Positions 26,012 to 33,745 of a stretch of DNA of 34,883 nt are shown here, piece after piece. The first letter of the stretch is position 1; every line of letters starts with the position of its first letter. This stretch comes from Alphaproteobacteria bacterium (GTDB lineage Bacteria > Pseudomonadota > Alphaproteobacteria > Rs-D84 > SZUA-605). The notes beneath the pieces are model-generated. The model had not been told where the DNA came from. It ran no database searches and saw only the letters and a list, made by a program, of their open reading frames with translations. The translations under genes and the position numbers were made by a program. The stretch lies in contig QKJL01000020.1 of NCBI GenBank assembly GCA_003250835.1, positions 1 to 34,883 on the forward strand, given 5' to 3'.

Positions 26012-26455
26012 ATGAATACAAAAGAACAAATCGTTAAACAATTAGAAGTCGAAAATAAATGGAACATTTTCAAAATTCTAAGTGAAAGCAGAAATTTTTC
26101 TCTAGGTGATTTACTAAGTAAATTAGATGAGAAAACACTTAATGAATTAAAAGAAAAAATAAATTTAAAAATGGATCGGGAAATAAATCCTGAACTTGAA
26201 AGTTTATTAAACAAATATATTCGTGATATTAATTTTAGTAAGTACAACCCAGACGCAATATCTAAAAATTTTGATGAGACACTAAAATCGTGTTTAGAAA
26301 GAGCTAATATATACAAAATAAAAGATTTAATAGATATACCTGAAAAAAAATTAGGTAATATACGTAAAATTGGTCCTAAAGGTGTCGTAGCAATTATAAA
26401 TTTTGCAAAGAAATATAACCTAAAATTCAAAGAAGAAATAGAAGAAAAATTATAA
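26012..26455 (+). CDS. Stand-alone RNA polymerase alpha-CTD-like protein
   Basis: 147 residues, Lys-rich. The last ~60 residues resemble the alpha-subunit C-terminal domain: ETLKSCLERANIYKIKDLI compares with SVRANNCLKNDNITYIGELV of this organism's RpoA. A helix-hairpin-helix-like stretch follows (GNIRKIGPKGVVAIINFAKK compared with LKTPNFGRKSLNEIKAQLEQ). The N-terminal ~85 residues are charged and helical with no family I know. No assembly domain is present, so it is not an alpha subunit; DNA binding is the likely function. No Shine-Dalgarno. Single gene with promoter and terminator, divergently located from greA. Confidence 0.7.
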   Translation: MNTKEQIVKQLEVENKWNIFKILSESRNFSLGDLLSKLDEKTLNELKEKINLKMDREINPELESLLNKYIRDINFSKYNPDAISKNFDETLKSCLERANIYKIKDLIDIPEKKLGNIRKIGPKGVVAIINFAKKYNLKFKEEIEEKL

Positions 26456-26464
26456 AGATAAAAA

Positions 26465-26494
26465 ACACCCTGGCAACCCCAGGGTCTTTTTTTT
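26465..26494. terminator. Bidirectional terminator between alpha-CTD-like gene and mutL
   Basis: ACCCTGG-CAACC-CCAGGGT with a T run on the plus strand and AAAAAC on the other side. It overlaps the mutL stop codon. Confidence 0.88.
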
Positions 26495-28214
26495 ATCTCT
26501 CAAACAATTTATCGAGATCACCTCGTGTAATTTTATGAAACGTTGGACGACCATGATTACATTGCCCCGCACGTGGCGTTTGCTCCATCTGACGCAATAA
26601 CGCATTCATCTCTGGAATAGACATTTCATACCCTGAACGAATACTTCCGTGACACGCAATCGTTGACTGAATATGATGAATTTTATTTTCTAGTGATAAA
26701 GCTGTCCCATGATCTTCTAATTCATCTGCAATCTTTTGTACCAACATTGTCGGTGACACACGTTCAAGCATAGCAGGCATTTCTTTGATCATAATTTTAT
26801 CATCTTCCAAAGAATCAATAATCAACCCACACTTTGCTAATGCTTCTTGTTCCTTCATTAATAACTCAGCTTGTTTTTCACCACATTCCAATACTTCTGG
26901 GATCAAGAGAGGTTGACGCTTTAAATCAGCTTCTTTCATTTTTTCCAGCACAATACGTTCATGAACAGCATGTTGATCAACCAAATAAAAACCATCACTT
27001 GTTTGTGATAAAATAAACGTATTAAATAACTGCATACGCGCTTCACCCATTGGGTAATCATTTAACTGAATTTCATGTTGAAAAGTCTGTAAATTCTCAA
27101 CCACCACCTCATCACGAGATTGCCCTACATTATGTGAAAATTGAAACGCATTTTCACGAGCCACAACTCCATCATTTGAATTAGAAGGCATAAATACAGG
27201 CGCAGACATTGATGGTGCATGTCCAAAATCAGGAATTTGATTAGAAATACGCGCTTCCCCAATCACTTTCTTAATCGACGAAATTAAAAAGCCTCGCACA
27301 AAATGAGGATCTTTAAAACGAACCTCTGTTTTCGCAGGATGCACATTCACATCTAAAATCTCTGGTAAACAATCTAGAAACAAACAAACAACAGGATAAC
27401 GATCATGCGCCAATACATCTTGATACGCACTACGAATAACTCCAAATAACATCTTATCTTTAATCGGACGTCCATTCACAAATAAATAAAATCCAGAAGC
27501 ATTTCCCTTATTATAAGTCGGCTGACTAATTAATCCTGTTAATTCAAAATCATGCTTTGCAATATCAACTTCCAATGAATGGGTTACAAATTCTTTTCCA
27601 ATTACCTGAGCCACTCGACGTTTCATATCATTTGTTGCAGGAAATGCTAACTTATCATTTAAAGTAAAACTCACACTTGGATGAGCTAACGATAAACGTT
27701 GTAACATTTCAGACACCGCCATAAATTCAGAACGATCTGTTTTGAGAAACTTTAATCGAGCAGGTGTTTGAAAAAACAAATCACGTACTTCGATTTTTGT
27801 CCCTTTGACATAAGCAACAGGACGTAAATGTTTAACACGCGCTCCTTCAACAACTAATTCCCAAGCATCCCCATCTTTCGCAGTCGTAATCGATAAACGC
27901 GCCACAGATGAAATAGATGCCAAAGCTTCACCACGAAAACCAAATGAATTAATATGGAATAAATCTTCCCCAGGCAATTTTGAAGTTGCATGACGCAAAA
28001 TAGATTTTTCCAAATCTGCACGATCCATTCCTGAACCATCATCAATAATCGTGATCTTATTCTTCCCACCATCCGTCACTTGAACAGAAATATTAGTCGC
28101 CCCAGCATCCAAAGAATTTTCAATCAACTCCTTTAAAATAGACGCCGGACGTTCTGCAATTTCACCTGCACAAATTTGGTTAATCAAGTAATCAGGAAGT
28201 AATCGTATCGCCAT
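26493..28214 (-). CDS. mutL: DNA mismatch repair protein MutL (endonuclease type)
   Basis: ATP-dependent mismatch-repair coordinator, 573 residues. The N-terminal GHKL ATPase shows KELIENSLDAGAT, DDGSGMDRADL and FGFRGEALASISSVA. The C-terminal domain has DQHAVHERIVLE (the DQHA-X2-E-X4-E nuclease motif, ~410-425), IACHGSIRSG and CNHGRPTFH. This suggests a nicking endonuclease, as in bacteria lacking MutH. Its ATG overlaps the pgi stop by one base. Confidence 0.97.
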   Translation of the reverse strand: MAIRLLPDYLINQICAGEIAERPASILKELIENSLDAGATNISVQVTDGGKNKITIIDDGSGMDRADLEKSILRHATSKLPGEDLFHINSFGFRGEALASISSVARLSITTAKDGDAWELVVEGARVKHLRPVAYVKGTKIEVRDLFFQTPARLKFLKTDRSEFMAVSEMLQRLSLAHPSVSFTLNDKLAFPATNDMKRRVAQVIGKEFVTHSLEVDIAKHDFELTGLISQPTYNKGNASGFYLFVNGRPIKDKMLFGVIRSAYQDVLAHDRYPVVCLFLDCLPEILDVNVHPAKTEVRFKDPHFVRGFLISSIKKVIGEARISNQIPDFGHAPSMSAPVFMPSNSNDGVVARENAFQFSHNVGQSRDEVVVENLQTFQHEIQLNDYPMGEARMQLFNTFILSQTSDGFYLVDQHAVHERIVLEKMKEADLKRQPLLIPEVLECGEKQAELLMKEQEALAKCGLIIDSLEDDKIMIKEMPAMLERVSPTMLVQKIADELEDHGTALSLENKIHHIQSTIACHGSIRSGYEMSIPEMNALLRQMEQTPRAGQCNHGRPTFHKITRGDLDKLFER

Positions 28215-29764
28215 TAAGACAACTCCTGTAATTTTGCAAGAGATATACGTGTAGAAGGTTCACCTAATCCTTCATTTTCTTCCAATCGACGATACACCTC
28301 TTTCCCAAACTCAATCCCAAATTGATCAAATGAATTAATATCCCACAAAAATCCTTCTAAGATCACTTCATATTCATAAACAGCCATTAATTGTCCCAAA
28401 GTATAAGGATTAAGTTCTGGAACCATTAATAAATGAACAGGATGATTGCCTAAACAATACTCATATTTTTTTGTTTCTTTTGTTTTTCGACGACCAAATG
28501 CTAAAAATTCTGCTTGCCCCATCGCTTGTAAACTTACATGACGGTGAGCTTCTGAATCTTTCCCTGTCGGTTTACCAAATAAAATCATATCAACAGGCAC
28601 CAAATCCGTTCCCTGATGCAAAGCTTGGAAAAATGAATGTTGAACATCTGTTCCAACACCACCAAAAACCACACCCGCAGTATCAATATCAGAAGTCTTT
28701 CCATTACTTTCCATAAATACTTGTTGTAAATAAGGCACAAATGTCTTCATACGTCCAGCATATGGAACTATACACTTTGCTTCTGCTTGCCAAAAATTAC
28801 GATACCAAACTGAAAGTAACGCCATACGCAAAGGTAAATTAAGTTCAACAGGATCTTTCTTCATTAATGTATCAACTGATCGACCGCCAGCTAAGAATAA
28901 TTCATAACGTTCCCAACCCAAAGCCAATACAATCGTTAAACCAACAGTTGTCCAAACGCTAAAACGTCCCCCAACCTGAGTTGAAAATGGAAACACAAAC
29001 TCGTCCTTAATCCCAAAACGTTTTGCTTCTTTGGTCGTCGCAGTCATTGCAATCATATGTGATTTATAAGCATTCTCACCCATTAAATAATCACACCATT
29101 CTTTCACACGATCCGCCAGCGCCAAAATTTCAGGCGTACGGAAACTCTTACTCGCAACAAGAAATAAAGTTGTTTCAGGAGATAATCGATACATCAAATC
29201 ATCCATCTCTGTTCCATCAACAGCAGAAACAAAATGAATATTCACACCAATTTGATGATATTGCTTTAAACTTTCAACAACTGTCTTAACACCTAATAAA
29301 GAACCACCAATCCCAATATGAACAACGTCTAAGATCTTTTTACCAGTCACACCAGTTAATTGACCACGCACAACCTTATCAGCAAACTCTTTCATTTGAT
29401 AACGAGCATCTAATACAACAGGCATAATATTACGTTGATCAATAATAACCTTTTCATCCTTATCTTCACGCCACATCCAATGAAGAACTGATTTATTTTC
29501 CGACGTATTAAGACGTTCTCCTTTAAACAAAGCTTGAATTTTATCTTCGATCTTAGATTGTTCCGCAAAACGATATAAAAGAGTCATCGCTTTATCATCT
29601 ATACGAGAACGGGAATAATCAAAATGCATCCCTAAAGCTTCCAATGAAAAATGCTCTTGTCGTTTGGCATCATCTTCAAATAAATGTGAAATCTGAACAT
29701 CCTGTAAATAAACATGATGTTTTTTAAGATTAACCCATGATGAAAGCTTACTGATACTTGCCAT
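28214..29764 (-). CDS. pgi: Glucose-6-phosphate isomerase
   Basis: Interconverts glucose-6-phosphate and fructose-6-phosphate in glycolysis; 516 residues. HIGIGGSLLG, GGRFSVWTTVGL (phosphate site), QVFMESNGK (catalytic Glu), QHSFFQALHQGT (catalytic His) and FDQFGIEFGK (catalytic Lys) are all intact. An AGGGG Shine-Dalgarno precedes ATG. Cotranscribed with mutL. No clear promoter could be assigned in the 148-bp upstream gap. Confidence 0.97.
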   Translation of the reverse strand: MASISKLSSWVNLKKHHVYLQDVQISHLFEDDAKRQEHFSLEALGMHFDYSRSRIDDKAMTLLYRFAEQSKIEDKIQALFKGERLNTSENKSVLHWMWREDKDEKVIIDQRNIMPVVLDARYQMKEFADKVVRGQLTGVTGKKILDVVHIGIGGSLLGVKTVVESLKQYHQIGVNIHFVSAVDGTEMDDLMYRLSPETTLFLVASKSFRTPEILALADRVKEWCDYLMGENAYKSHMIAMTATTKEAKRFGIKDEFVFPFSTQVGGRFSVWTTVGLTIVLALGWERYELFLAGGRSVDTLMKKDPVELNLPLRMALLSVWYRNFWQAEAKCIVPYAGRMKTFVPYLQQVFMESNGKTSDIDTAGVVFGGVGTDVQHSFFQALHQGTDLVPVDMILFGKPTGKDSEAHRHVSLQAMGQAEFLAFGRRKTKETKKYEYCLGNHPVHLLMVPELNPYTLGQLMAVYEYEVILEGFLWDINSFDQFGIEFGKEVYRRLEENEGLGEPSTRISLAKLQELS

Positions 29765-29846
29765 TCTTTTCCCCTATGTTTTTGATAACTTAAAAATAGC
29801 GAAACCACCCTCAAAAGTCCATCAAAAAGTAATAAAATCATAAAAT

Positions 29847-29874
29847 TTGACAAATTTAAAATTTATGTTAAATT
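29847..29874 (+). promoter_or_regulatory. Promoter of two-TM orphan gene
   Basis: Perfect TTGACA, 16-bp spacer, TAAATT. The -35 lies in the odd palindrome AAATTTG-A-CAAATTT. Third member of the orphan-promoter set. Confidence 0.65.
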
Positions 29875-29912
29875 ACGCGTGATAAACGTATCGTTAACTA
29901 ATATTATTAAAT

Positions 29913-30362
29913 ATGAAAACCGTTAATTTGCACCGAAGTAAAAGTGGATTACCGATCTTAATGTTCTTACTATTCAGCATGGCAACAATTATTGCTGGAA
30001 TATTCCTATTTATAATAATTTATGCCCCATATGATGAAAATTCTGCATCAGGATTTAAAATACTGGTACTAATGGCGATTATTACAATATGTAGTGCAAA
30101 AGCAGTATACTTAGGATATCAAATCTATATCCTAAAAAAATACAGTGGTTGGCAAGAGCATATTGGAAAAGACATTGCTGTTTTAGTTAAACTAAATCCA
30201 AATACACGAATGATGGGCGGAGAATTAACCAGTTTAAAACATGGTAAAAAATACTTAGGATACATGACTCCAATAGAATTTTCCAAACAATCATATACGC
30301 ATAACAACATGGTTATGATTGATGGACAAGAATACAGCCCCGACGATCTCATTAACGCATAG
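29913..30362 (+). CDS. Orphan inner-membrane protein, two TM helices
   Basis: 149 residues, family not recognised. Two membrane segments (about 14-38, ILMFLLFSMATIIAGIFLFI, and 48-70, KILVLMAIITICSAKAVYLG) are joined by a short loop. A cytoplasmic-looking C-terminal domain of ~75 residues follows, ending MIDGQEYSPDDLINA. No cysteine pattern or enzyme motif. No Shine-Dalgarno before the ATG. Single gene with promoter and strong terminator. Confidence 0.72.
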   Translation: MKTVNLHRSKSGLPILMFLLFSMATIIAGIFLFIIIYAPYDENSASGFKILVLMAIITICSAKAVYLGYQIYILKKYSGWQEHIGKDIAVLVKLNPNTRMMGGELTSLKHGKKYLGYMTPIEFSKQSYTHNNMVMIDGQEYSPDDLINA

Positions 30363-30366
30363 TTTT

Positions 30367-30393
30367 AAAAGCCTCCTTGTGAGGCTTTTTTTT
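30367..30393 (+). terminator. Terminator of two-TM orphan gene
   Basis: AAAAGCCTC-CTTGT-GAGGCTTTT followed by more T. Confidence 0.92.
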
Positions 30394-30398
30394 AACAC

Positions 30399-30427
30399 TT
30401 GATTTTTTCCAATACCTTTCCTAAAAT
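30399..30427 (+). promoter_or_regulatory. Distal valS promoter P1
   Basis: TTGATT and TAAAAT with a 17-bp spacer. The expected start site falls at or within a base or two of the ATG of the valine leader peptide, so that transcript would be leaderless. Confidence 0.55.
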
Positions 30428-30433
30428 AAACCT

Positions 30434-30481
30434 ATGACACATTCATACACAGTCTTTGTTGTTGTGAACGTAGTCGCCTAG
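30434..30481 (+). CDS. Putative valine-rich leader peptide of valS
   Basis: 15-residue frame MTHSYTVFVVVNVVA with six Val in nine consecutive codons (GTC, GTT, GTT, GTG, GTA, GTC), ending in TAG, about 100 bp upstream of valS. The composition is that of an attenuation leader peptide for the cognate amino acid. No Shine-Dalgarno; initiation would have to be leaderless from P1. A small hairpin (GTCGC-CTAGC-GCGAC) overlaps the stop. Not in the ORF track because of its size. Confidence 0.6.
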   Translation: MTHSYTVFVVVNVVA

Positions 30482-30574
30482 CGCGACATTATTTCTACAT
30501 CTAAATTCCATATTTAAAAACTTGAAAATTCTGAACATTCAGAATATACTCCAATGATCAAAAACAACAAGGAT
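30452..30574 (+). promoter_or_regulatory. Possible SD-sequestering pairing, valS leader
   Basis: The leader-peptide codons GUCUUUGUUGUU (30452-30463) can pair over 12 consecutive positions, with two G-U, with AACAACAAGGAU (30563-30574), which contains the valS Shine-Dalgarno. A ribosome stalled at the Val codons would prevent the pairing and free the site. This is a model based on complementarity of simple sequence; no terminator follows the leader peptide. Confidence 0.45.
30522..30550 (+). promoter_or_regulatory. Proximal valS promoter P2 with palindromic operator
   Basis: TTGAAA and TATACT with a 17-bp spacer. The spacer is occupied by the perfect inverted repeat ATTCTGAA-CA-TTCAGAAT (30528-30545), which looks like a repressor operator. 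It would yield transcripts lacking the leader peptide. Confidence 0.65.
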
Positions 30575-30581
30575 ACAAACG

Positions 30582-33023
30582 ATGATAAAGATTAATATGA
30601 TTGAAAAAGGTTTCGACACAGCAGAACTCGAAACACGTAATCAAAAATTCTGGGATGAAAACAACTTTTGGGCATGTAACCCAAATTCAGATAAAAAACC
30701 TTTCTGTACAATGATGCCTCCTCCAAATATCACTGGATCTTTGCATATGGGACATATGTTAAATAATGCAACAACTGATTTCATGTGCCGTTATAAACGT
30801 ATGAAAGGATTTGACGTTCTTTGGCAACCTGGTACAGATCACGCAGCAATCGCAGCTCAAATGTTATTCGAAAAAGAACTTACAAAAAATAAAATCCGAA
30901 AAGAAGATCTTGGCCGTGAAGAATTCTTGCGTCAAATGTGGGAATGGGCAAACGGGATCGACTCAACAATCAAATCACAACTTCGTCGCCTTGGGGTAAC
31001 ACCTGATTGGAAACGCGAACGCTTCACATTAGATGAAGGTCTATCACACGCTGTACGTAAAGTATTCGTTGAAATGTATAAACGCGATATGATTTACCGC
31101 GGATCATACATGGTAAATTGGTGTCCAAAACAACAAACCGTACTTTCTGATCTCGAAGTAGAAAATAAAGAAGAAAATGGAAAGATGTACTACATCAAAT
31201 ATCCAGTTGATGGGACAAATGAAACAATCACTATTGGAACAACACGCCCTGAAACAATGTTTGGGGATATGGCTGTAGCTGTATCAGCAGATGATGATCG
31301 TTACAAACACTTAGTCGGTAAAATGATTAACCTTCCATTTACAGATCGTCAAATTCCAATTATTACAGACGAACATGCAGATCCTGAAAAAGGAACAGGC
31401 GCTGTAAAAATCACACCAGCACATGACTTTAATGATTTCGAGGTAGGAAAACGTCACAATCTTCCTGAATTAACAGTCATGAATGCATATGCAAAAATGA
31501 ATGAAAACGCACCAGAAAAATACCAAGGTATGAACCGTTTTGATTGCCGTAAATCTGTTATTGAAGATTTAAAAGAATTGGGACTGTTTGAAAAAGCCGA
31601 AGATCAAATTATGCAAATACCATATTCAGAACGTGGCGGCGTAGTTGTTGAACCACGTATCACAACACAATGGTATGCACGTGCAACAAAACTTGCTGAT
31701 AAAGCAATCCAAGTAGTAGAAGATGGAGAAATCACATTCCAACCAGAACACCGTAAAAACCTTTATATGGCATGGATGCGTGAAATCAAAGACTGGTGTA
31801 TCTCTCGTCAATTATGGTGGGGACATCAAATCCCAGCATGGTATGCAGAAGACGGGACAACATTCGTAGAAGAAACAGAAGAAGAAGCCCATCACGTTGC
31901 TGAATTACACTTTGGAAAACCTGTAGAATTGACACGTGACCAAGATAGCTTAGACACATGGTTCTCATCTGGTCTATGGCCATTCTCAACACTCGGCTGG
32001 CCAGACCAAACAAAAGAATTAGATCGTTATTACACAACAGATTATCTAAGCACAGCAGCAGATATTATCTTCTTTTGGGTAGCCCGTATGATCATGATGG
32101 GATTGGATACAACAGGAAAAATTCCTTTCAAACATGTATATTTCCATGGATTAGTACGTGATGCAAAAGGACAAAAAATGTCTAAAACAAAAGGGAATGG
32201 AACAGATCCAAAAGAACCAATGGATAAATATGGCGTAGATGCATTACGTTACTGGGCGGCTGGTATCCCAATGGGGGCAGATGGAAAATATAATGATGAT
32301 GATGTAAAAATTGGGCGTAAATTAATTGTAAAATTATGGAATGCCACCCGTTTTGGATTAATGCAATTAGAAGAAAATTTTGATCCATCAGCAACAGCTT
32401 TGCCTGTATCTGAACGAACATTGGAAGATCGTTGGTTATTATCAGAATTAAATAAAACAATTGCTGAACATGCACGTTACATGGATAAATATGATAACTT
32501 CCAAGCACGTAACACGATTGATACATTTTTCTGGAATACATTCTGTGATAACTATCTTGAAATTATCAAAGACCGTTTCTGGAACCCAGAACGTTATAAT
32601 GATGCGGCACGGGTATCGGCTCAATGGACACTATGGGAATCTCTCCGTACAATCATCGGATTATTTGCACCATTTATTCCATTTATAACAGAAGAATTAT
32701 ACCAACAAATCTTTAAACAATTCGAAGGAACGGAAACACTGCACTTAACAACATTCCCAGAAGTAAAAGATGAATGGAATACAAATGTCGATGATATGAA
32801 AGGAATGTTAGATGTATTGCATGCAATCCGTCAACAACGTACAAATGATAAACTTGGAACAGGACAAGTAGAAACAGTAGCAATTACAACAAACATAGAA
32901 TTGTTTGAACTACTCAAAAAATACGAAACCATGATGCAAGCAATCGCACGTACAGAAAACTTAGAATTGGAAAGTGGTTCAGATGAAATTAAAATCAAAA
33001 TCACCCCAAAACTAAAAGACTAA
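30582..33023 (+). CDS. valS: Valyl-tRNA synthetase lacking the C-terminal arm
   Basis: Class I synthetase charging tRNA-Val with an editing domain; 813 residues. PPPNITGSLHMGH (HIGH motif, 55-58), QPGTDHAAIA, WCPKQQTVLSDLEVE, the editing-domain TIGTTRPETMFGD and GTGAVKITPAHDFNDFEVG, and DWCISRQLWWGHQIPAWY are typical. The KMSKS motif is KMSKT (532-536). The roughly 65-residue C-terminal coiled coil of the E. coli enzyme (951 aa) is missing and the protein ends soon after the anticodon-binding region. AGGA Shine-Dalgarno 8 nt before the ATG. Confidence 0.97.
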   Translation: MIKINMIEKGFDTAELETRNQKFWDENNFWACNPNSDKKPFCTMMPPPNITGSLHMGHMLNNATTDFMCRYKRMKGFDVLWQPGTDHAAIAAQMLFEKELTKNKIRKEDLGREEFLRQMWEWANGIDSTIKSQLRRLGVTPDWKRERFTLDEGLSHAVRKVFVEMYKRDMIYRGSYMVNWCPKQQTVLSDLEVENKEENGKMYYIKYPVDGTNETITIGTTRPETMFGDMAVAVSADDDRYKHLVGKMINLPFTDRQIPIITDEHADPEKGTGAVKITPAHDFNDFEVGKRHNLPELTVMNAYAKMNENAPEKYQGMNRFDCRKSVIEDLKELGLFEKAEDQIMQIPYSERGGVVVEPRITTQWYARATKLADKAIQVVEDGEITFQPEHRKNLYMAWMREIKDWCISRQLWWGHQIPAWYAEDGTTFVEETEEEAHHVAELHFGKPVELTRDQDSLDTWFSSGLWPFSTLGWPDQTKELDRYYTTDYLSTAADIIFFWVARMIMMGLDTTGKIPFKHVYFHGLVRDAKGQKMSKTKGNGTDPKEPMDKYGVDALRYWAAGIPMGADGKYNDDDVKIGRKLIVKLWNATRFGLMQLEENFDPSATALPVSERTLEDRWLLSELNKTIAEHARYMDKYDNFQARNTIDTFFWNTFCDNYLEIIKDRFWNPERYNDAARVSAQWTLWESLRTIIGLFAPFIPFITEELYQQIFKQFEGTETLHLTTFPEVKDEWNTNVDDMKGMLDVLHAIRQQRTNDKLGTGQVETVAITTNIELFELLKKYETMMQAIARTENLELESGSDEIKIKITPKLKD

Positions 33024-33026
33024 AAC

Positions 33027-33058
33027 AAAAAGCCCAGTTTAAAAACTGGGCTTTTTTT
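33027..33058 (+). terminator. valS terminator
   Basis: AAAAAGCCCAGTTT and AAACTGGGCTTTTTT, directly after the stop. Confidence 0.93.
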
Positions 33059-33193
33059 ATAATAACTTAAAATTTATTCACCTTTCACAAGGTAGCTCTT
33101 TGTGTAGGGGGATTAGCCCTACGATAGATGATTAAACGACCTCCTTTCTGTTTCTTTATAATAGGAAACAAAAAAACCCTTTAATTTTATGGG

Positions 33194-33214
33194 AAAGAGC
33201 AGATTCTCTTTTTT
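33194..33214 (+). terminator. ORF-less terminator 1
   Basis: AAAGAG-CAGATT-CTCTTT followed by T. A TATAAT about 30 bp upstream (33157-33162) has no good -35. Confidence 0.5.
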
Positions 33215-33352
33215 AATTAATAACTAAAAATTAAATTCAGAAATCTATCCATAGGCAACATGTTAAAAAGTGGAACAATACATTTACTAATTTAAACCTG
33301 GTAAAAAGAATACACAAAAAAACAAACATTTGTCAATAAATCAATTGACTTT

Positions 33353-33454
33353 TTAAAAAAAAAGTTTAACCATAAACACAAAAGAAATTATTGAAAATAC
33401 TATATATGAAATATCATCGCCTAATAAATAGTTAATAGTTGTTATATTACACAC
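33353..33454 (-). CDS. Possible 33-residue membrane peptide
   Basis: Starts at GTG 7 nt after a perfect AGGAGGG Shine-Dalgarno (a second GTG lies one codon upstream). Sequence: MCNITTINYLLGDD, then one hydrophobic helix (ISYIVFSIISFVFMV), ending KLFF. After the stop, GTCAAT/ATTGAC and a T-rich run could terminate it. Size and layout resemble type I toxin peptides, and the opposite strand carries a CCTCC motif and terminator, but no minus-strand promoter was found. Confidence 0.35.
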   Translation of the reverse strand: MCNITTINYLLGDDISYIVFSIISFVFMVKLFF

Positions 33455-33525
33455 CACAAACCCTCCTGATGATATTTGATTTTTCCTAGGAAAGCTCTTA
33501 CGCCTGTAAGAGCCTTCTCTTTTTT
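33409..33525 (+). ncRNA. Candidate small RNA with CCCUCC motif
   Basis: A 10-bp inverted repeat encloses 49 nt, with CCCTCC at the start of the 3' arm region, followed by the terminator at 33494. CCUCC-type anti-Shine-Dalgarno motifs in front of a terminator hairpin are typical of base-pairing sRNAs in alphaproteobacteria. The 5' end is undefined. Confidence 0.35.
33494..33525 (+). terminator. ORF-less terminator 2
   Basis: GCTCTTAC-GCCT-GTAAGAGC (8 bp, tetraloop) followed by CTTCTCTTTTTT. Confidence 0.85.
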
Positions 33526-33626
33526 AAAATCTTCTCTTGATGTTACCTGGTCAGGTAATATCCTCTTCAATACAGATTAACGGTTATAGGTTTTACTGTT
33601 AATTAATGAATAATAGGTTTCCCTCC

Positions 33627-33660
33627 GCCCATTCAAATTCTTGAATGGGCACTTTTTCTT
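33627..33660 (+). terminator. ORF-less terminator 3
   Basis: GCCCATTCAA-ATTC-TTGAATGGGC (10 bp) then ACTTTTTCTTTT, preceded immediately by CCCTCC and, further upstream, by the TTAACGGT/ACTGTTAA hairpin. Probable 3' end of another small RNA. Confidence 0.88.
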
Positions 33661-33688
33661 TTAACTTTTATTCATTTCCAAAATCGGG

Positions 33689-33694
33689 TATAAT
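33689..33694 (+). promoter_or_regulatory. Putative -10 of the Mic60/hemY unit
   Basis: TATAAT about 50 bp upstream of the start codon; the -35 region is poor. Confidence 0.5.
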
Positions 33695-33745
33695 AAAAGC
33701 TGTTTAATTACGATAATTTTTTAATTAAAAGGATTAGGGTTAAAA

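Larger units (their letters stand above)
33059..33745. other. Long intergenic region with several RNA signals
   Basis: No conventional gene. On the plus strand it contains two adjacent hairpins at about 33087-33122 (CACAAGG/CTTTGTG and GTAGGG/CCCTAC), intrinsic terminators at 33194, 33494 and 33627 without preceding ORFs, and three CCTCC motifs (33140, 33461, 33621). There is also a 10-bp inverted repeat AAATATCATC/GATGATATTT (33409/33468) enclosing 49 nt, and the palindrome TTACCTG-GT-CAGGTAA near 33544. On the minus strand there is one small ORF with a strong Shine-Dalgarno. Best read as a cluster of small RNAs; the promoters are not clear. Confidence 0.5.

Noticed and set aside
25996-26430. 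144-aa minus-strand ORF opposite the alpha-CTD-like gene
   Set aside because: It is Phe/Ser/Ile-rich, as expected for the complement of a Lys/Glu-rich gene; the plus strand has the promoter and terminator.
30476-30545. Classical terminator-type attenuator after the Val leader peptide
   Set aside because: The hairpins present (GTCGC/GCGAC and ATTCTG/CAGAAT) lack a following T run, so transcription attenuation is not supported; SD sequestration is proposed instead.
33140-33160. GGAGG on the minus strand near 33144 and 33625 as ribosome sites
   Set aside because: Unlike the one at 33462, no ATG, GTG or TTG follows at suitable distance.
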